The notes under the pieces are model-generated. The model searched no databases, had not been told where the DNA came from, and worked only from the letters and a program-made list of their open reading frames with translations. From Phytophthora colocasiae (taxonomy: Eukaryota > Oomycota > Peronosporomycetes > Peronosporales > Peronosporaceae), in the NCBI GenBank assembly GCA_018806915.1, contig JAGKQI010000028.1, positions 558,001 to 622,000 of the forward strand: a stretch of 64,000 nt of DNA, written 5' to 3'. The translations under genes were made by a program, and so were the position numbers. How positions within the stretch are numbered: the stretch's first letter is position 1; every line of letters starts with the position of its first letter. Positions 31,565-41,910 of the stretch are shown one piece after another.

Positions 31565-32225
31565 GGCGACTCGGCGCACACATGCACCGACCAAGGCTGA
31601 CTGGGTGCTGGTGAAGCGCATTGCAAGGTACCTGAAGGGCACCAAAGGTGCTGCGATGCGACTTGGTGGCGTGGGTGATAACATTGGCGAAGCGCTGAGA
31701 GTGGACAGCTACAGCGATGCCGATTATGCGGGTGACAAGAACGACCGGAAGTCGATCAGCGGAGTGATCACGAGGGTGAATGGAGCTACCGTCGGATGGC
31801 TCTGCAAAAAACAGGCGGCAGTGGCGCTGTCTACGATGGAGGCGGAATTCGTTGCCGCGGCGCACGCCGCGCAGGAGCTAATGGGCCTCCGTGAACTCTT
31901 CCGCGAGCTCAACATTCCTGTCGTTGAACCCATGGAGATGAAGATGAACAACCAAGCGGCGATAAAGCAAGTGCAGAACGAGGTGAGTTCGGGCAGAGCA
32001 AAGCACATCGATGTGAAATACAAGTTTACCAAGGACTTAGCAGCGAAGGGCGTCATCGTACCAGTGTACGTTCCTACAGGCGAGATGGCTGCGGATTTAC
32101 TCACCAAGTCATTTGCTGCTCCGAGACTGCGCGAGCTGTCCGAGATCTGCGGTTTGGATATGCGCGAGCCTAGCACTACTAGTGCAAGCCGTCGCACTAG
32201 TCGCGGCTTGAAGGCGTCGCCGTGA
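31434..32225 (+). pseudogene. Copia E1 RNase H (frameshifted from RT)
   Basis: From about 31462 this frame carries the copia RT end and RNase H: SIVGSLLWLARCTRPDIAYA, YSDADYAGDKNDRKSISG, STMEAEFVAAAHAAQELMG, NNQAAIKQV and a C-terminal tail AADLLTKSFAAPRLREL. It is intact apart from the upstream two-base loss. The stop at 32225 is 9 bases before the LTR; the intervening purine-rich GGAAGGAG serves as polypurine tract. Confidence 0.85.
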
Positions 32226-32234
32226 TGGAAGGAG

Positions 32235-32496
32235 TGTTGAAAGCCGGGTCAAGGTATCCAGCTTTCCGGGATCACGCCGCCGTGCTGTGCAAGTTGCGAG
32301 CATACTGAAGGCGTCCCACAGCTGGGACCGACGGAAGATGTGTAGGCTGGGCGAGCTGGGTACGCTTGCATCGCGTCCAGGGCGCTCGTTGTACATGCAG
32401 TCCTAGATACGAAGCGTTAACTGTCAATCACATCTCACTTCCAAACATTCCTCGTCAAGCACAAGTCCTCACCTCAAGAACGACCTCACTCTAACA
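32235..32496 (+). repeat. Copia E LTR 2 (shared middle LTR)
   Basis: 262 bp, same sequence as LTR 1 and LTR 3; 3' LTR of E1 and 5' LTR of E2. Confidence 0.93.
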
Positions 32497-32500
32497 GGTT

Positions 32501-33064
32501 ATGAGCCCAACAACGGAGAAGACTGATGCCACGCAAGCCCAACCGCCGATCAACATCCGCGGCGACGACGACGCAGTCAGCGTCAGTTCGACTGCGGCCG
32601 ATGGGATGTCGAAGCTGCTGGAGATGGTGGCTGAGCTCAAGGGGGATGTAGGTGCTCGCCTTCAAAGGCTTGAGAGCCGCCTCGTGGACGATGATCAAGC
32701 GTCGGTTGCGTCATCGGGAAGCAGCACCTTCCGTGCGTACGCGGAGGCGCGCTCCGGAGTTGGCCGTCGCATGACGATCGCGTCGCTTGAGGACGAAGTC
32801 ATGCACGCCTCCGCGCGACAAAACGCTGCTGGAGGTGCTGGTGCGGCCGGCGCTGGTGGGCAGCAAGCCCAAGCGCAAGGTCAAGGTTTTGCTGCGATTG
32901 GTGGCGGATATACGCCAGGAATGATGGCGCCACGACTAAGTGTTCGCGATCTTCGCGTGGCCATCGAGCCGTTTACTGGGAAGAATTGTACAAGGGGCTG
33001 GGTGCGGGTTTTGCTTCCTGGGGCCGACGCTTTCTGCGACAGGTCCGCATTGCTGAAGAACTGA
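32501..33064 (+). pseudogene. Copia E2 gag N-terminal part
   Basis: Matches the E1 gag start, including the frame discrepancy before ELYKGLG (near 32982). ATG lies within the primer site. Confidence 0.75.
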
Positions 33065-33972
33065 GCAGCACGTCGTGGCCCGAAGATGTGAAGCTGGATG
33101 TGCTCGGCCGGTATCTGTCTGAAAAAGCAGGCCGCCATTTCAATAGTCAAGTGGATGCTTGGTATTTGGAGAACCCCATGCTATGGTACGCCATGGACCA
33201 GATGAATGCTGCCTTCGGGCCCAAAGTGTCCAAGTCCCAAGCGCTACGATACTTCACGGCCAAAAAGGACAACTCCGTCACGTGGAATGACCACCTGCTC
33301 TTTCTGATGGCTGTTAGCGATGCAATCGGAGACGCTAATGACTTAGTGCTAGAGAATATCGCGAAGTATGCAAGCCCGAGAGAGGACCTGCAGGCAGTAC
33401 TCCTCGCCAGGTACAATCCACACAGGATGGATCATTTGCGCCAGGCTGAAGAGCTGGTGCACTTCGCGCAATTGAGTGACCACGGGAGCGCCAAAGGTAC
33501 CGCGAAAGCGGCGGTCGCAGCAATTGGGGACAAGAGACGCACGAGTGCAGTGGGTGAAGGGGACAGCCGAAAGTGCTACAGGTGTGGCCAAGTCGGTCAC
33601 CTGAAGCGCAACTGTCCCAGTGAAAGAAAACCAGCGTTTCTGCTGGCGGTAGCGGAAAGTACTGAGGGATCGGATTCCTGGATTCTTGATAGCGGGTCCA
33701 GTCGCCATCTCGTGCGCCAGCCAGAGCAGCTCACGGACGCGATAGCTATCGATGAAACCTGCCTCCTCCCGAATGGCGATCAGCCTGCGGCTTCGGCTAA
33801 AGGAACTGCACGCTTCACGGTAGTGGTGGACGGTGAGCCGCGGGTTATGGAACTCCGTGACGTGTACCACGCGGACAAATTGCCATGGAACATCATTTCG
33901 TATGGAAAACTGGACGAACGTGGCTACGAGCTGCGCTACAGGAACGGGGTTCGAGCGGCTTGTGCGGCGTAG
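32986..33972 (+). pseudogene. Copia E2 gag-protease segment
   Basis: Capsid, CCHC knuckle and DSGSS protease as in E1. Compensating one-base indels alter a short stretch (LPNGD to KGTARF, 33780-33802), and an extra base at about 33957 ends the frame. The changes are single-base and mostly in short runs. Confidence 0.8.
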
Positions 33973-34104
33973 CGATGGGTTTAAGGTGTTTGACGTGCAC
34001 AAGGACTCAAACAACGTATTAACGGTCACGGTGGAGAACGGAGCTTCAGCACCACTGCGGCTGCTGAGTCAAGGATCGTAGCAGCTATCTCAGAAGCGCT
34101 GGCG

Positions 34105-34395
34105 GTGCCACTTGATGATGTACAGGAGGGAAGTCTCTACCACTTTCATGTGCGGCTCGGTCATCTGGCCTACGATACTATCGAGAAGATAGCGGAAGAT
34201 GCTGGCAGCGGTATCAGGCTCACGGACAAAGAGCGACCGGTCTGTGTGGCGTGTGCACAGGGGAAGCAGCGCCGCAATAAGCAGTCGGTCAAGGACACAG
34301 GCGCTAATGCGCCGATCGATCGTGTAGGCGGGGTGATCTGCAGCGACATTAAAGGTCCGATCACTCCGCGTGACTGGCGGGGAACAGGTATATGA
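34105..34395 (+). pseudogene. Copia E2 pre-integrase and integrase start
   Basis: HVRLGHLAYDTI, CVACAQGK and the first integrase aspartate region (SDIKGPITPRDWRG). It ends at a one-base loss in a G run (34379-34383) where E1 reads on. Upstream, a lost C near 34047 breaks the link to 33972. Confidence 0.8.
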
Positions 34396-34787
34396 TCAAC
34401 TTTGTTGATCACAAGTCCAGCTACTGCCGCGTGTTCTTGGCCAAGAGCAAGGACAGCGCCACTAAACAATTCGAGCACTTCCTCGCATATTTCGAGAAGC
34501 GATTCAACTACAGCGTGCACTGCTTGCGGACGGATGGTGGAGGCGAGTACAAGGTGGTAGACCCATTCTGTAAGAGTGCGGGTGTGCGACGTCAGGTGTC
34601 CGAAGCTGACAATCAAGCCTCCAATGGAAAAGCAGAGCGGATGCACCAGACGATCATGGGCATGGTCCGCTCCATGATTTTCGGTTCGGATCTACCGTTG
34701 TGTTTCTGGGGGGACGCAGCGGAATACGCGGCTTACATCCTAAATCGCAGCCCGACCGGAGCAATCCCGGTCGCGCGTCTCCGCTAG
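34392..34787 (+). pseudogene. Copia E2 integrase core
   Basis: MINFVDHKSSYCRVFLAKS to NRSPT: the second aspartate (LRTDGGGEY) and glutamate (NGKAERMHQ) are present. A lost C near 34757 shifts the frame into the RT-containing frame that starts at 34700. Confidence 0.8.
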
Positions 34788-37009
34788 AACTGCTAACCGG
34801 ACAGAAACCCACGGTGACCGACATTGTTGTTTTTGGGTCGTCATGCACAGCGATTCGAGACAAGAAACCGAGCGCCCTAGCTCCCCGTGCGGAGGAAGCT
34901 GTCATTATTGGCAAGAATGACGAGACCAAGGGATATCGAGTGCTGTTCAAGAAGGACCGTGTTGTTCGTACTACACAACACGTTAGGAACGTGCAAACCC
35001 TGAGCCCGGCCACAAACGCCCAACTCAAGCGTCAGTTGGATGCCGGGCGAGCCAATGGATCCAACGGATCCGGCGACACTATCGAGCAACATGACGATCA
35101 AGCGAGAGCGAATGACAGCCTTTATCGGCTTGACGGACATGAAGATCGGAAGGAGACACCATGTTTACCATCGTCTACGTCAAGGACCCGAAAGACGTCG
35201 CGTGGTAAGCGCGGGGGACGAGGTAACACAAAGGTCACCGAATCCGTGCCGGCGAAGGGAACGCACTCCATGGTGACTCGAAACGGTGGTTCTAATACAC
35301 CACCACGCGAGGTCATCGGCACTGTGTACCATGAAGATCCCAAGAACTGGAACGCCGCAATGAAGTCTGAGGAAAGCGACAAGTGGCGTGCAGCAGCTGA
35401 GTCTGAACTGGCATCTCTAGAAGATAACGACACCTGGGAGCTGGTGGTACGGACGAGCGAAGTGCGGCCGCTGCACACGAAATGGGTCTTCAAGACGAAG
35501 AAGGACGCTAACGGCAACGTGGAGCGATACAAAGCTCGCTTGGTAGCTTGTGGCAACGAACAAGTACTGGGAGTCAACTACACGATGACATTCTCAGCTG
35601 TCATGGACGCTACTAACACCAAAGTGATTCTAGTATTGTCGATAATCTGGCGCGTCCCGGCCAGACACGGCGATGTACCAAATGCCTACGTGAAGGCCGA
35701 GACCGAGCCCGACATGGACATCCATTTGCATGTCCCGCAAGGCATGGAGGTGAACGAGAGTAAAATGCACGAAGCAGGTGTTGAAGATCAAACCAGAATG
35801 GTGTTGCGACTCAAGCGCAGTCTGTACGGGCTGAAACAGGCCGGACGTCTCTGGGCGAAGACGCTGCACGACCACCTCATCGATGGTGGCTTTACGCAGT
35901 GCGTGACAGACACGTGCATGTATTTCAAGAGGGACCAGCTTGGCGTGACAGTCATCGGCGTCTACGTAGATGACCTACTAGTCACGGGGACAAATGCTAA
36001 GCGTGTGGATGAGCTCTTCGATCTGTTGTGTCCCCTCCAAGTTAAAGACTTGGGCGTCGTGAGTAAGTTCCTCGGCATGCGTGTGCAGAGCATCGGCAAA
36101 GACGAGTACAGTCTGGACCAAGAAACGACAATCGACGAACTCCTGGACAAGTTTGGGCTGAAGGATGCGCACGCGGTGGCGACGCCAATAGGCCCTGAGA
36201 ACGAGAGCGAGACCGTTGGTGGTGGTACACCACTACCACGTGAGAGCGCAAGCGTCAATGCATCTGTGAAGTCATTCCAGTCGATTGTGGGATCGTTGTT
36301 GTGGCTGGCGCGGTGCACGCGCCCGGACATTGCGTACGCTGTGCATAAGGCGACTCGGCGCACACATGCACCGACCAAGGCTGACTGGGTGCTGGTGAAG
36401 CGCATTGCAAGGTACCTGAAGGGCACCAAAGGTGCTGCGATGCGACTTGGTGGCGTGGGTGATAACATTGGCGAAGCGCTGAGAGTGGACAGCTACAGCG
36501 ATGCCGATTATGCGGGTGACAAGAACGACCGGAAGTCGATCAGCGGAGTGATCACGAGGGTGAATGGAGCTACCGTCGGATGGCTCTGCAAAAAACAGGC
36601 GGCAGTGGCGCTGTCTACGATGGAGGCGGAATTCGTTGCCGCGGCGCACGCCGCGCAGGAGCTAATGGGCCTCCGTGAACTCTTCCGCGAGCTCAACATT
36701 CCTGTCGTTGAACCCATGGAGATGAAGATGAACAACCAAGCGGCGATAAAGCAAGTGCAGAACGAGGTGAGTTCGGGCAGAGCAAAGCACATCGATGTGA
36801 AATACAAGTTTACCAAGGACTTAGCAGCGAAGGGCGTCATCGTACCAGTGTACGTTCCTACAGGCGAGATGGCTGCGGATTTACTCACCAAGTCATTTGC
36901 TGCTCCGAGACTGCGCGAGCTGTCCGAGATCTGCGGTTTGGATATGCGCGAGCCTAGCACTACTAGTGCAAGCCGTCGCACTAGTCGCGGCTTGAAGGCG
37001 TCGCCGTGA
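34700..37009 (+). CDS. Copia E2 integrase C-terminus, RT and RNase H
   Basis: From about 34760 this 769-residue frame covers the integrase C-terminal domain (ELLTGQKPTVTDIVVFGSSC), the basic linker, the complete RT with YVDDLLVTGT and the complete RNase H (YSDADYAGDKN, STMEAEFVAAAH, NNQAAIKQV). Unlike E1 the RT-RNase H junction is unbroken (PRESASVNASVKSFQSIVG), so between them the two units show what an intact E reads like. The first ~20 residues are out-of-frame sequence. Confidence 0.88.
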   Translation: MFLGGRSGIRGLHPKSQPDRSNPGRASPLELLTGQKPTVTDIVVFGSSCTAIRDKKPSALAPRAEEAVIIGKNDETKGYRVLFKKDRVVRTTQHVRNVQTLSPATNAQLKRQLDAGRANGSNGSGDTIEQHDDQARANDSLYRLDGHEDRKETPCLPSSTSRTRKTSRGKRGGRGNTKVTESVPAKGTHSMVTRNGGSNTPPREVIGTVYHEDPKNWNAAMKSEESDKWRAAAESELASLEDNDTWELVVRTSEVRPLHTKWVFKTKKDANGNVERYKARLVACGNEQVLGVNYTMTFSAVMDATNTKVILVLSIIWRVPARHGDVPNAYVKAETEPDMDIHLHVPQGMEVNESKMHEAGVEDQTRMVLRLKRSLYGLKQAGRLWAKTLHDHLIDGGFTQCVTDTCMYFKRDQLGVTVIGVYVDDLLVTGTNAKRVDELFDLLCPLQVKDLGVVSKFLGMRVQSIGKDEYSLDQETTIDELLDKFGLKDAHAVATPIGPENESETVGGGTPLPRESASVNASVKSFQSIVGSLLWLARCTRPDIAYAVHKATRRTHAPTKADWVLVKRIARYLKGTKGAAMRLGGVGDNIGEALRVDSYSDADYAGDKNDRKSISGVITRVNGATVGWLCKKQAAVALSTMEAEFVAAAHAAQELMGLRELFRELNIPVVEPMEMKMNNQAAIKQVQNEVSSGRAKHIDVKYKFTKDLAAKGVIVPVYVPTGEMAADLLTKSFAAPRLRELSEICGLDMREPSTTSASRRTSRGLKASP

Positions 37010-37018
37010 TGGAAGGAG

Positions 37019-37280
37019 TGTTGAAAGCCGGGTCAAGGTATCCAGCTTTCCGGGATCACGCCGCCGTGCTGTGCAAGTTGCGAGCATACTGAAGGCGTCC
37101 CACAGCTGGGACCGACGGAAGATGTGTAGGCTGGGCGAGCTGGGTACGCTTGCATCGCGTCCAGGGCGCTCGTTGTACATGCAGTCCTAGATACGAAGCG
37201 TTAACTGTCAATCACATCTCACTTCCAAACATTCCTCGTCAAGCACAAGTCCTCACCTCAAGAACGACCTCACTCTAACA
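37019..37280 (+). repeat. Copia E LTR 3
   Basis: 262 bp, identical by eye to the other two, followed by the CATTT duplication. Confidence 0.93.
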
Positions 37281-38074
37281 CATTTACCACGGTGGGTACC
37301 CATCGGTCGCCTCTGGTCACCCATAATTTCTCCGTCGCCGATAATTTCACTCTCGATGCGGTCTCTTCAGATCCCCCAACTGGGATATGTAGATCTTCCT
37401 CCAATTTTACCGATCTTACCTTCTCCCCGTATAATCTCTTGCGACCACTAAGTGGGATCCCCACTTCATTAGGTAAGCACATCGATCCCTTCGCAAGATC
37501 CATCCGGACCCCAGCTGGGATCATGAAATCCATACCCAGGATCGCATCTTGTCCGGATAGATCCCCGATCCAAATATCGAAAAAGTATACCAAGTATCCC
37601 GCAAGCGTGATCTTGATCCGCGTTCTTCCCTCGGTGGTGTACACATTATCACCGATCCCAACACACTCCTGTCTCTGACTAGTGTCAAAGTGGCACCCAA
37701 CCTTACGAGCAAAGGTGGTATCCAAGATGGATACCTCGGCTAGTGTCCAGGAGCAAGATCGCTCTTTCATGATTGATCTTGCCTGAGATCTTGGCTTGGC
37801 GGAACCATTTTCCTGGGGCGTGGTATTTCCAATACCCCCTGGATTCTCCTTCCTTGAGATCCAAAGCCACTTCCGCACCAGATCGCGAGAACTCATCGAT
37901 CCGGGGAAGACTCGCGATCTTAGCAGTATACGAATGCAACTTACATGTATTACCGCGCAGATCCGAATTCTCCCTATCTTGACCTCTCGATTTCTTGTTC
38001 ACATATGCATAGATGCAGTACTCAGAACGCTCGGCTCGTACCGGTTTCCAAACCGGCGAGCGTCCTAGTTTAAC
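37281..38074 (-). pseudogene. gypsy A protease (start of pol)
   Basis: Entered by -1 frameshifting at 38068-38074: LGRSPVWKPVRAERSEYCIY, then ...HERAILLLDT. Here the active-site motif DTGAEVSIL is broken: two bases of the glycine codon are missing (37741-37748), moving the rest (AEVSILDTTFARKVGCHF, DAILGMDFMIPAGVRMDLA) into another frame (37270-37896). The downstream part is otherwise intact and runs in frame into RT once Copia E is removed. The defect alone would abolish Gag-Pol processing. Confidence 0.8.
38028..38074 (-). promoter_or_regulatory. gypsy A gag-pol -1 ribosomal frameshift signal
   Basis: Minus-strand order: heptamer G TTA AAC (38074-38068) in the gag frame, directly followed by the gag stop TAG; a 5-base spacer including that stop; then a stem-loop formed by CGCTCG (38062-38057) with CGAGCG (38033-38028), enclosing CCGGTT/AACCGG with loop TGGA. 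The pol frame is exactly -1 relative to gag and is open across the overlap (38164-38065). GUUAAAC is a known class of slippery site. Confidence 0.78.
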
Positions 38075-39378
38075 ATCTTTTCCACCTTCTCGGGGAACAA
38101 TCCGGCATGTCGGGTCGGATCGTACCACTTGCGGATCTGGTTGTAGAATTCTTCCATGGGGCATTCTCCAGCTTCATGGATCTCCCCACAACCACGGCAT
38201 GTATATAGACAGCGATCCGTTGGGTGGCCCCTCTTTCCGCACTTGTCACAGGTTAGACGTCTCCAGCAGTCAAGATCCGTGTGCTTCCGTGATCCACAAT
38301 GCGAACAGCGACCTCGATCGTGATCTGATTTTCTGCGGTCCGTGATCCGGCCTCGATCTTGCGCGTTCGTGTGCGATCGCGACTGATCCTGTTGGTGGGG
38401 AGCGCCCCCAGTACCGATCGGCTTGTCTTCTGACGCGGCAAGATATATCCTCCGGAGATCGCCTTCAGAATCGGATCCGTCCGATCCGGATATCTCTTCT
38501 GATTCCGAGCTCGGATCTTGGGTTTGGATCGCCCGTACCACCGCTCGGGTGGGTGCTGCCGGGGCACTGGTCGGTGCCTTCTGTCTGTACTTCGATCCAA
38601 ACGCAGATTTACGCTGTCTGCTTTTCGCCCGTTCCCGGGCACGAAGTACCTCTTCCAGTTCATCGACGTCACTCAGTCGGAGTAGGGTCAGCCGATCAGC
38701 TAACTCCGGATCTCCCAATGTCTCGATGTAATGGTCCACATGTTCCCGGCGGGCCTTAGGGCTCCCATCCTTGATCTTCAGTCTAGCACGTAAAGCCGCC
38801 ACGTTGAGCCGGTAGAGATAATCGAGAGGGGTCTATTCCGATCGCTTGCGAGCGTGATAGTATTGCCACGCGACCGACATACCCAACCCGCAATATTGGG
38901 TCTGGAAACTGTCCAACAGATCCGCCCACTTGGTTTTCGTCGTTCGACTGAGCTGCCTGTACCAGTTCTTTGCCGGTCCCACCATCAGATCTGCAAACGT
39001 GAGGCATTTCTCTTCTTCCGTAGCCTGATCGCGCTGGAACGCAGACTTGACCTTACCGATCCAGGCCCGAGCGCGATCTTCGTCCAGATCTTTACCCGCA
39101 AAATCTTTCAGATCCGAGATCGCTGAGATCCGGACCCGCTGGATCATCGACGATCCTCCTTGACCGATCGCCGCGGATGCGATCGTTGCTCGGCTCGACA
39201 TCTGTCCACCGGAACTTGGTATGCCTAGATCGTCCGGATCGTATTCCCATGCATCCGGATCCGAGGCCGTAACGGACTCCATTTCAACATCCAACTCCCC
39301 TTTGATCGGCGATCGGGGTGTCGCGAGATTCCGTTCTTTTAAGAAACGATCCATCGCCATTTGGAAGTAGTCGTCCAA
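38065..39378 (-). pseudogene. gypsy A gag: capsid and nucleocapsid
   Basis: MDDYFQMAMDRFLKERN through the capsid (RARAWIGKVKSAFQRDQATEEEKCLTF, GPAKNWYRQLSRTTKTKW) to three zinc knuckles: CSHCGSRKHTDLDC, CDKCGKRGHPTDRC and CRGCGEIHEAGEC. One in-frame TAG (38833-38835) separates capsid from the rest; the same frame continues as TPLDYLYRLNVAALRARL. The upstream Gag part (39339-40352) is in another frame, joined by an indel near 39440. It ends at the frameshift signal. Confidence 0.82.
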
Positions 39379-40352
39379 CTTGTTGCCCGATCCAGTGGAA
39401 TTAGTCGTCGGTCTGTCCGGATCCGGCGATTTTCTTGCTGATCAGGTGTCTTAGCCTCCAGTTTCGTGCCCACCGATCGTGTATCTTGTTTCTTCATACG
39501 CGATTTCAGGAATTTGGCACCGGAGGGGCCCAACGACATGCGTTGCAGCCTTCTCGGGCTGTCGGAATCTGGTTCTGAGGTTGCTGACGCGTAGCATGAC
39601 GATCCAGTCTGATAGCCTGGATCGGGCGTCAGTGGGCGTTCGCCGACCAAGACTTTGAGAGAGTTGAATAGATCATGGGTCGCAGATTGAATCGCTTCCA
39701 GTTCCAGGTCAAATAGAGAGTTTGGGTCGAATTCTCCAGCCACTAAACCAGCCTCTTGGAGCAGATCAAGTAGAATCTTCACCGCGTTCAGGCGGTCCGA
39801 GCTAGCCCGGGGCTTCGACACCGGGCCGGTGAGGTTACCGATCTGGCGGACTTGTATGATCGTAAGAACGGGGTCGTTAAGCAAGGTCTCACTTAGCATC
39901 TTCCTGTGATAGACCTGCTCGATCGCGTCCTTGGTGATCATCGATCCTGGGCTGATCATATCTTCTGGCTCTGAGTCTGGAGCTTTCAATTTCGTCCGGG
40001 TGCTCTTGATCTTCTTTTTCTTGGTCGATCTTGAGGCAACAGTGGACTTGGTGAGCAGATTAGGTTTCAGCTTTGCTGATTCCTTATCGCTCGTGTGCGG
40101 ATCTCGATTCTCATCGAGATCCGCGGTGGCCCTCGAAGGGGCCTTGGGAGGAATTCGAGGTTTTTCTTCAAGATCTGGATTGCGATCCAGGTCTGCCTCG
40201 TGCCTGTCAGTAGAGATCCTCCCAGAACTCTGCTGATCTGTGGATCTTTCTGTTTTCATCGGTGCCTCCGTCGATCCAACCTTCGTAGGCACTTCTTCCC
40301 CTTTCTCACGGTGATATCCGAAGTCACCAGAAGATCCGGGCACGCGCACCAT
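39339..40352 (-). pseudogene. gypsy A gag N-terminal part
   Basis: ATG at 40352 immediately follows the 5' LTR and overlaps the primer site: MVRVPGSSGDFGYHREKGEE. Lys/Arg/Ser/Thr-rich, low-complexity region (STKKKKIKSTRTKLKAP) followed by a helical segment (DRLNAVKILLDLLQEAGLVAG). An upstream in-frame ATG in the LTR (40475) would add 41 residues. The last ~35 codons are out of frame relative to the capsid frame. Its role is presumably matrix-like; not recognised as a known domain. Confidence 0.7.
40336..40351 (-). promoter_or_regulatory. gypsy A candidate primer-binding site
   Basis: TGGTGCGCGTGCCCGG on the minus strand, one base after the LTR end CACA. It begins TGG as expected for a site matching a tRNA 3' end; I cannot name the tRNA. 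Confidence 0.6.
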
Positions 40353-41910
40353 TGTGGTGGAGCGGATCTGGCCAAAATCTGGTTGAGGCCGATCGCGATC
40401 GCCACTTGCGCCCAGACACCGACTGACGGAGGGGGTCCCCCGATGATCCGTGATCTTGCTGCGTGTAGTGTTCACCTTGTGTACCCGTCGGTAGGCGGGT
40501 TACGCTCTTCCAGGTGACTTCTGAAGATGTCTTGGGACGAGAAGAATGTCTTGGGTGAAGCAGGGGTGGTGAGATAGCGTGGGAATACTTCACTCTACCT
40601 CGGAGAGGTTGATCCGGGTCACAGGCGAGTTCTCGAGCCTTGATCCGGTCGCCTGATCTTCGATCCAGGTCTTCCAAAGGTCCAATGTTGGGGATCTGAT
40701 CCCTTCCTTTACGATGCTTGCCGCTTCCTATAGCGGGTGTCTTGATGGGTTGAGAGTCGACGAGATCGTCAGGCCAAGCAGCCAATTCCTTCCGATCCGT
40801 AGTTCGCACGTAAAGGATAGATCACTAGATAGGGTAAAACTGGCCAATGTATTATCCAGAATTAACCTCTATGCTAGATCTCTTCTCCTTACCTTCTTGA
40901 TGCCGGGGGGCCAATGTAATTCCCAGTTCCGGTCTTGAACGAAGGCACTTGTGATGTCCAGAGCAAATTCGATTCTGTTTATGGTTATTCCTATGTCTAC
41001 TAGTCCCATCCTCATCTGCTATCCTACGATCACCTGACATCCGGCTACACAGCTGCTCCTCCGATCTTCGATCTCGATCTCACCTAACCCTTGATCGCGA
41101 TCTCGATCACCGATCTCGGTCATCGATCTCGATCATCGATCTTGATCACCGATCTCGATCACCGATCTCGATCACCGATCTTGATCACCGATCTCGATCA
41201 CCGATCTCGATCACCGATCTCGGTCGTCGATCTCGATTAACCGTCTTGATCAGCTGCTCTGAACAGTAGTCTTGACCGTAGCCTTGATCGGCCAGCTTGA
41301 ACAATGATCCTGATCGGCAATCTTCTCACTTGATCTCGTGTCTCCGCGTCACCGATATTTAAGATCGCGATCTCCCTATACTTGAGCATCGCTCCCCCCC
41401 GTGCGACTGATGCTGCCACCATTGTTCGAACCAGAAATCACCTCTTGGGATGGCCTCTGCATGTCTGCTTCCTTGGGTACTCTTCGAGTCTCCTTCGGCT
41501 TAACACGGTGTGTAGCGTCGCTGATCCCGTGCAATGCACCCTGATCGTTGGATATCGACCCCTTTCTGCGGCGGCATCTCGCGATCAGGTCGTCGTCGGC
41601 CCACGGCAGATCGAGCCTGTCCTGATCTGCCGCTGCTTTGGTCTCCTTCTCCCCGGTGCTGAGCCACTACGTGATACTTTACGGCGGGGCTCTCTGATCG
41701 CTTAGTCTCACCCGATCAAGGCGTCATCCATCATTCACTTGCGGAGAGATCAAGGCGATTACCGATCCGGGTCCATTCGTCAGCCGTCATTCGCGCAATC
41801 TGGGGTCATCAGCCGGTATCTTGCTACGCCAGAGGCCCCTGTCGCTTGATCCGACTCTCTCCGGGCCTGACGTTGCCTTTTCCCGGATTTCTTATTCGCG
41901 CTTCACCACA
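40353..41910 (-). repeat. gypsy A 5' LTR (1558 bp)
   Basis: Longer than the 3' LTR by 72 bp, all from extra copies of a 12-bp repeat (41092-41240). A handful of substitutions distinguish the two LTRs, so A is older than D and E. Confidence 0.92.
41092..41240. repeat. 12-bp GATC-containing tandem repeat in the A LTR
   Basis: Runs of the unit GATCACCGATCT with variants (GATCATCGATCT, GGTCATCGATCT). The matching place in the 3' LTR (13552-13626) has about six fewer units. A simple minisatellite that changed length after insertion. Confidence 0.8.

Larger units (their letters stand above)
27451..37280 (+). mobile_element. tandem Copia E pair (LTR-E1-LTR-E2-LTR)
   Basis: Three 262-bp LTRs that I read as identical flank two internal regions of 4522 bp each (27713-32234 and 32497-37018). 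One pair of 5-bp duplications, CATTT, brackets the whole set (27446-27450, 37281-37285), so the tandem either inserted as a unit or grew from one insertion by unequal recombination between LTRs. It interrupts the pol frame of gypsy A between protease and RT; removal restores VVN-GPGRTRYLVITNL in frame. Confidence 0.92.
12811..41910 (-). mobile_element. gypsy A (Chronos-like Ty3 element with dual RNase H and chromodomain)
   Basis: LTRs 40353-41910 (5') and 12811-14296 (3'), termini TGTGGTG...CACCACA, duplication CGTA (12807-12810 and 41911-41914). Without the nested D and E elements it is about 14.0 kb. Sense order on the minus strand: gag with three knuckles, -1 frameshift signal, protease, RT, RNase H, second archaeal/plant-type RNase H, integrase, chromodomain; then a plus-strand (antisense) gene and the 3' LTR. 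Polypurine tract and primer site fix the minus orientation. The aRNH-plus-chromodomain architecture is what I recall as reported for oomycete Chronos elements. It is inactivated by stops, frameshifts and insertions. Confidence 0.88.

Noticed and set aside
41092..41240. Regular repeats suggesting a CRISPR array or centromeric satellite
   Set aside because: 12-bp head-to-tail units without spacers, confined to an LTR; the source is eukaryotic.
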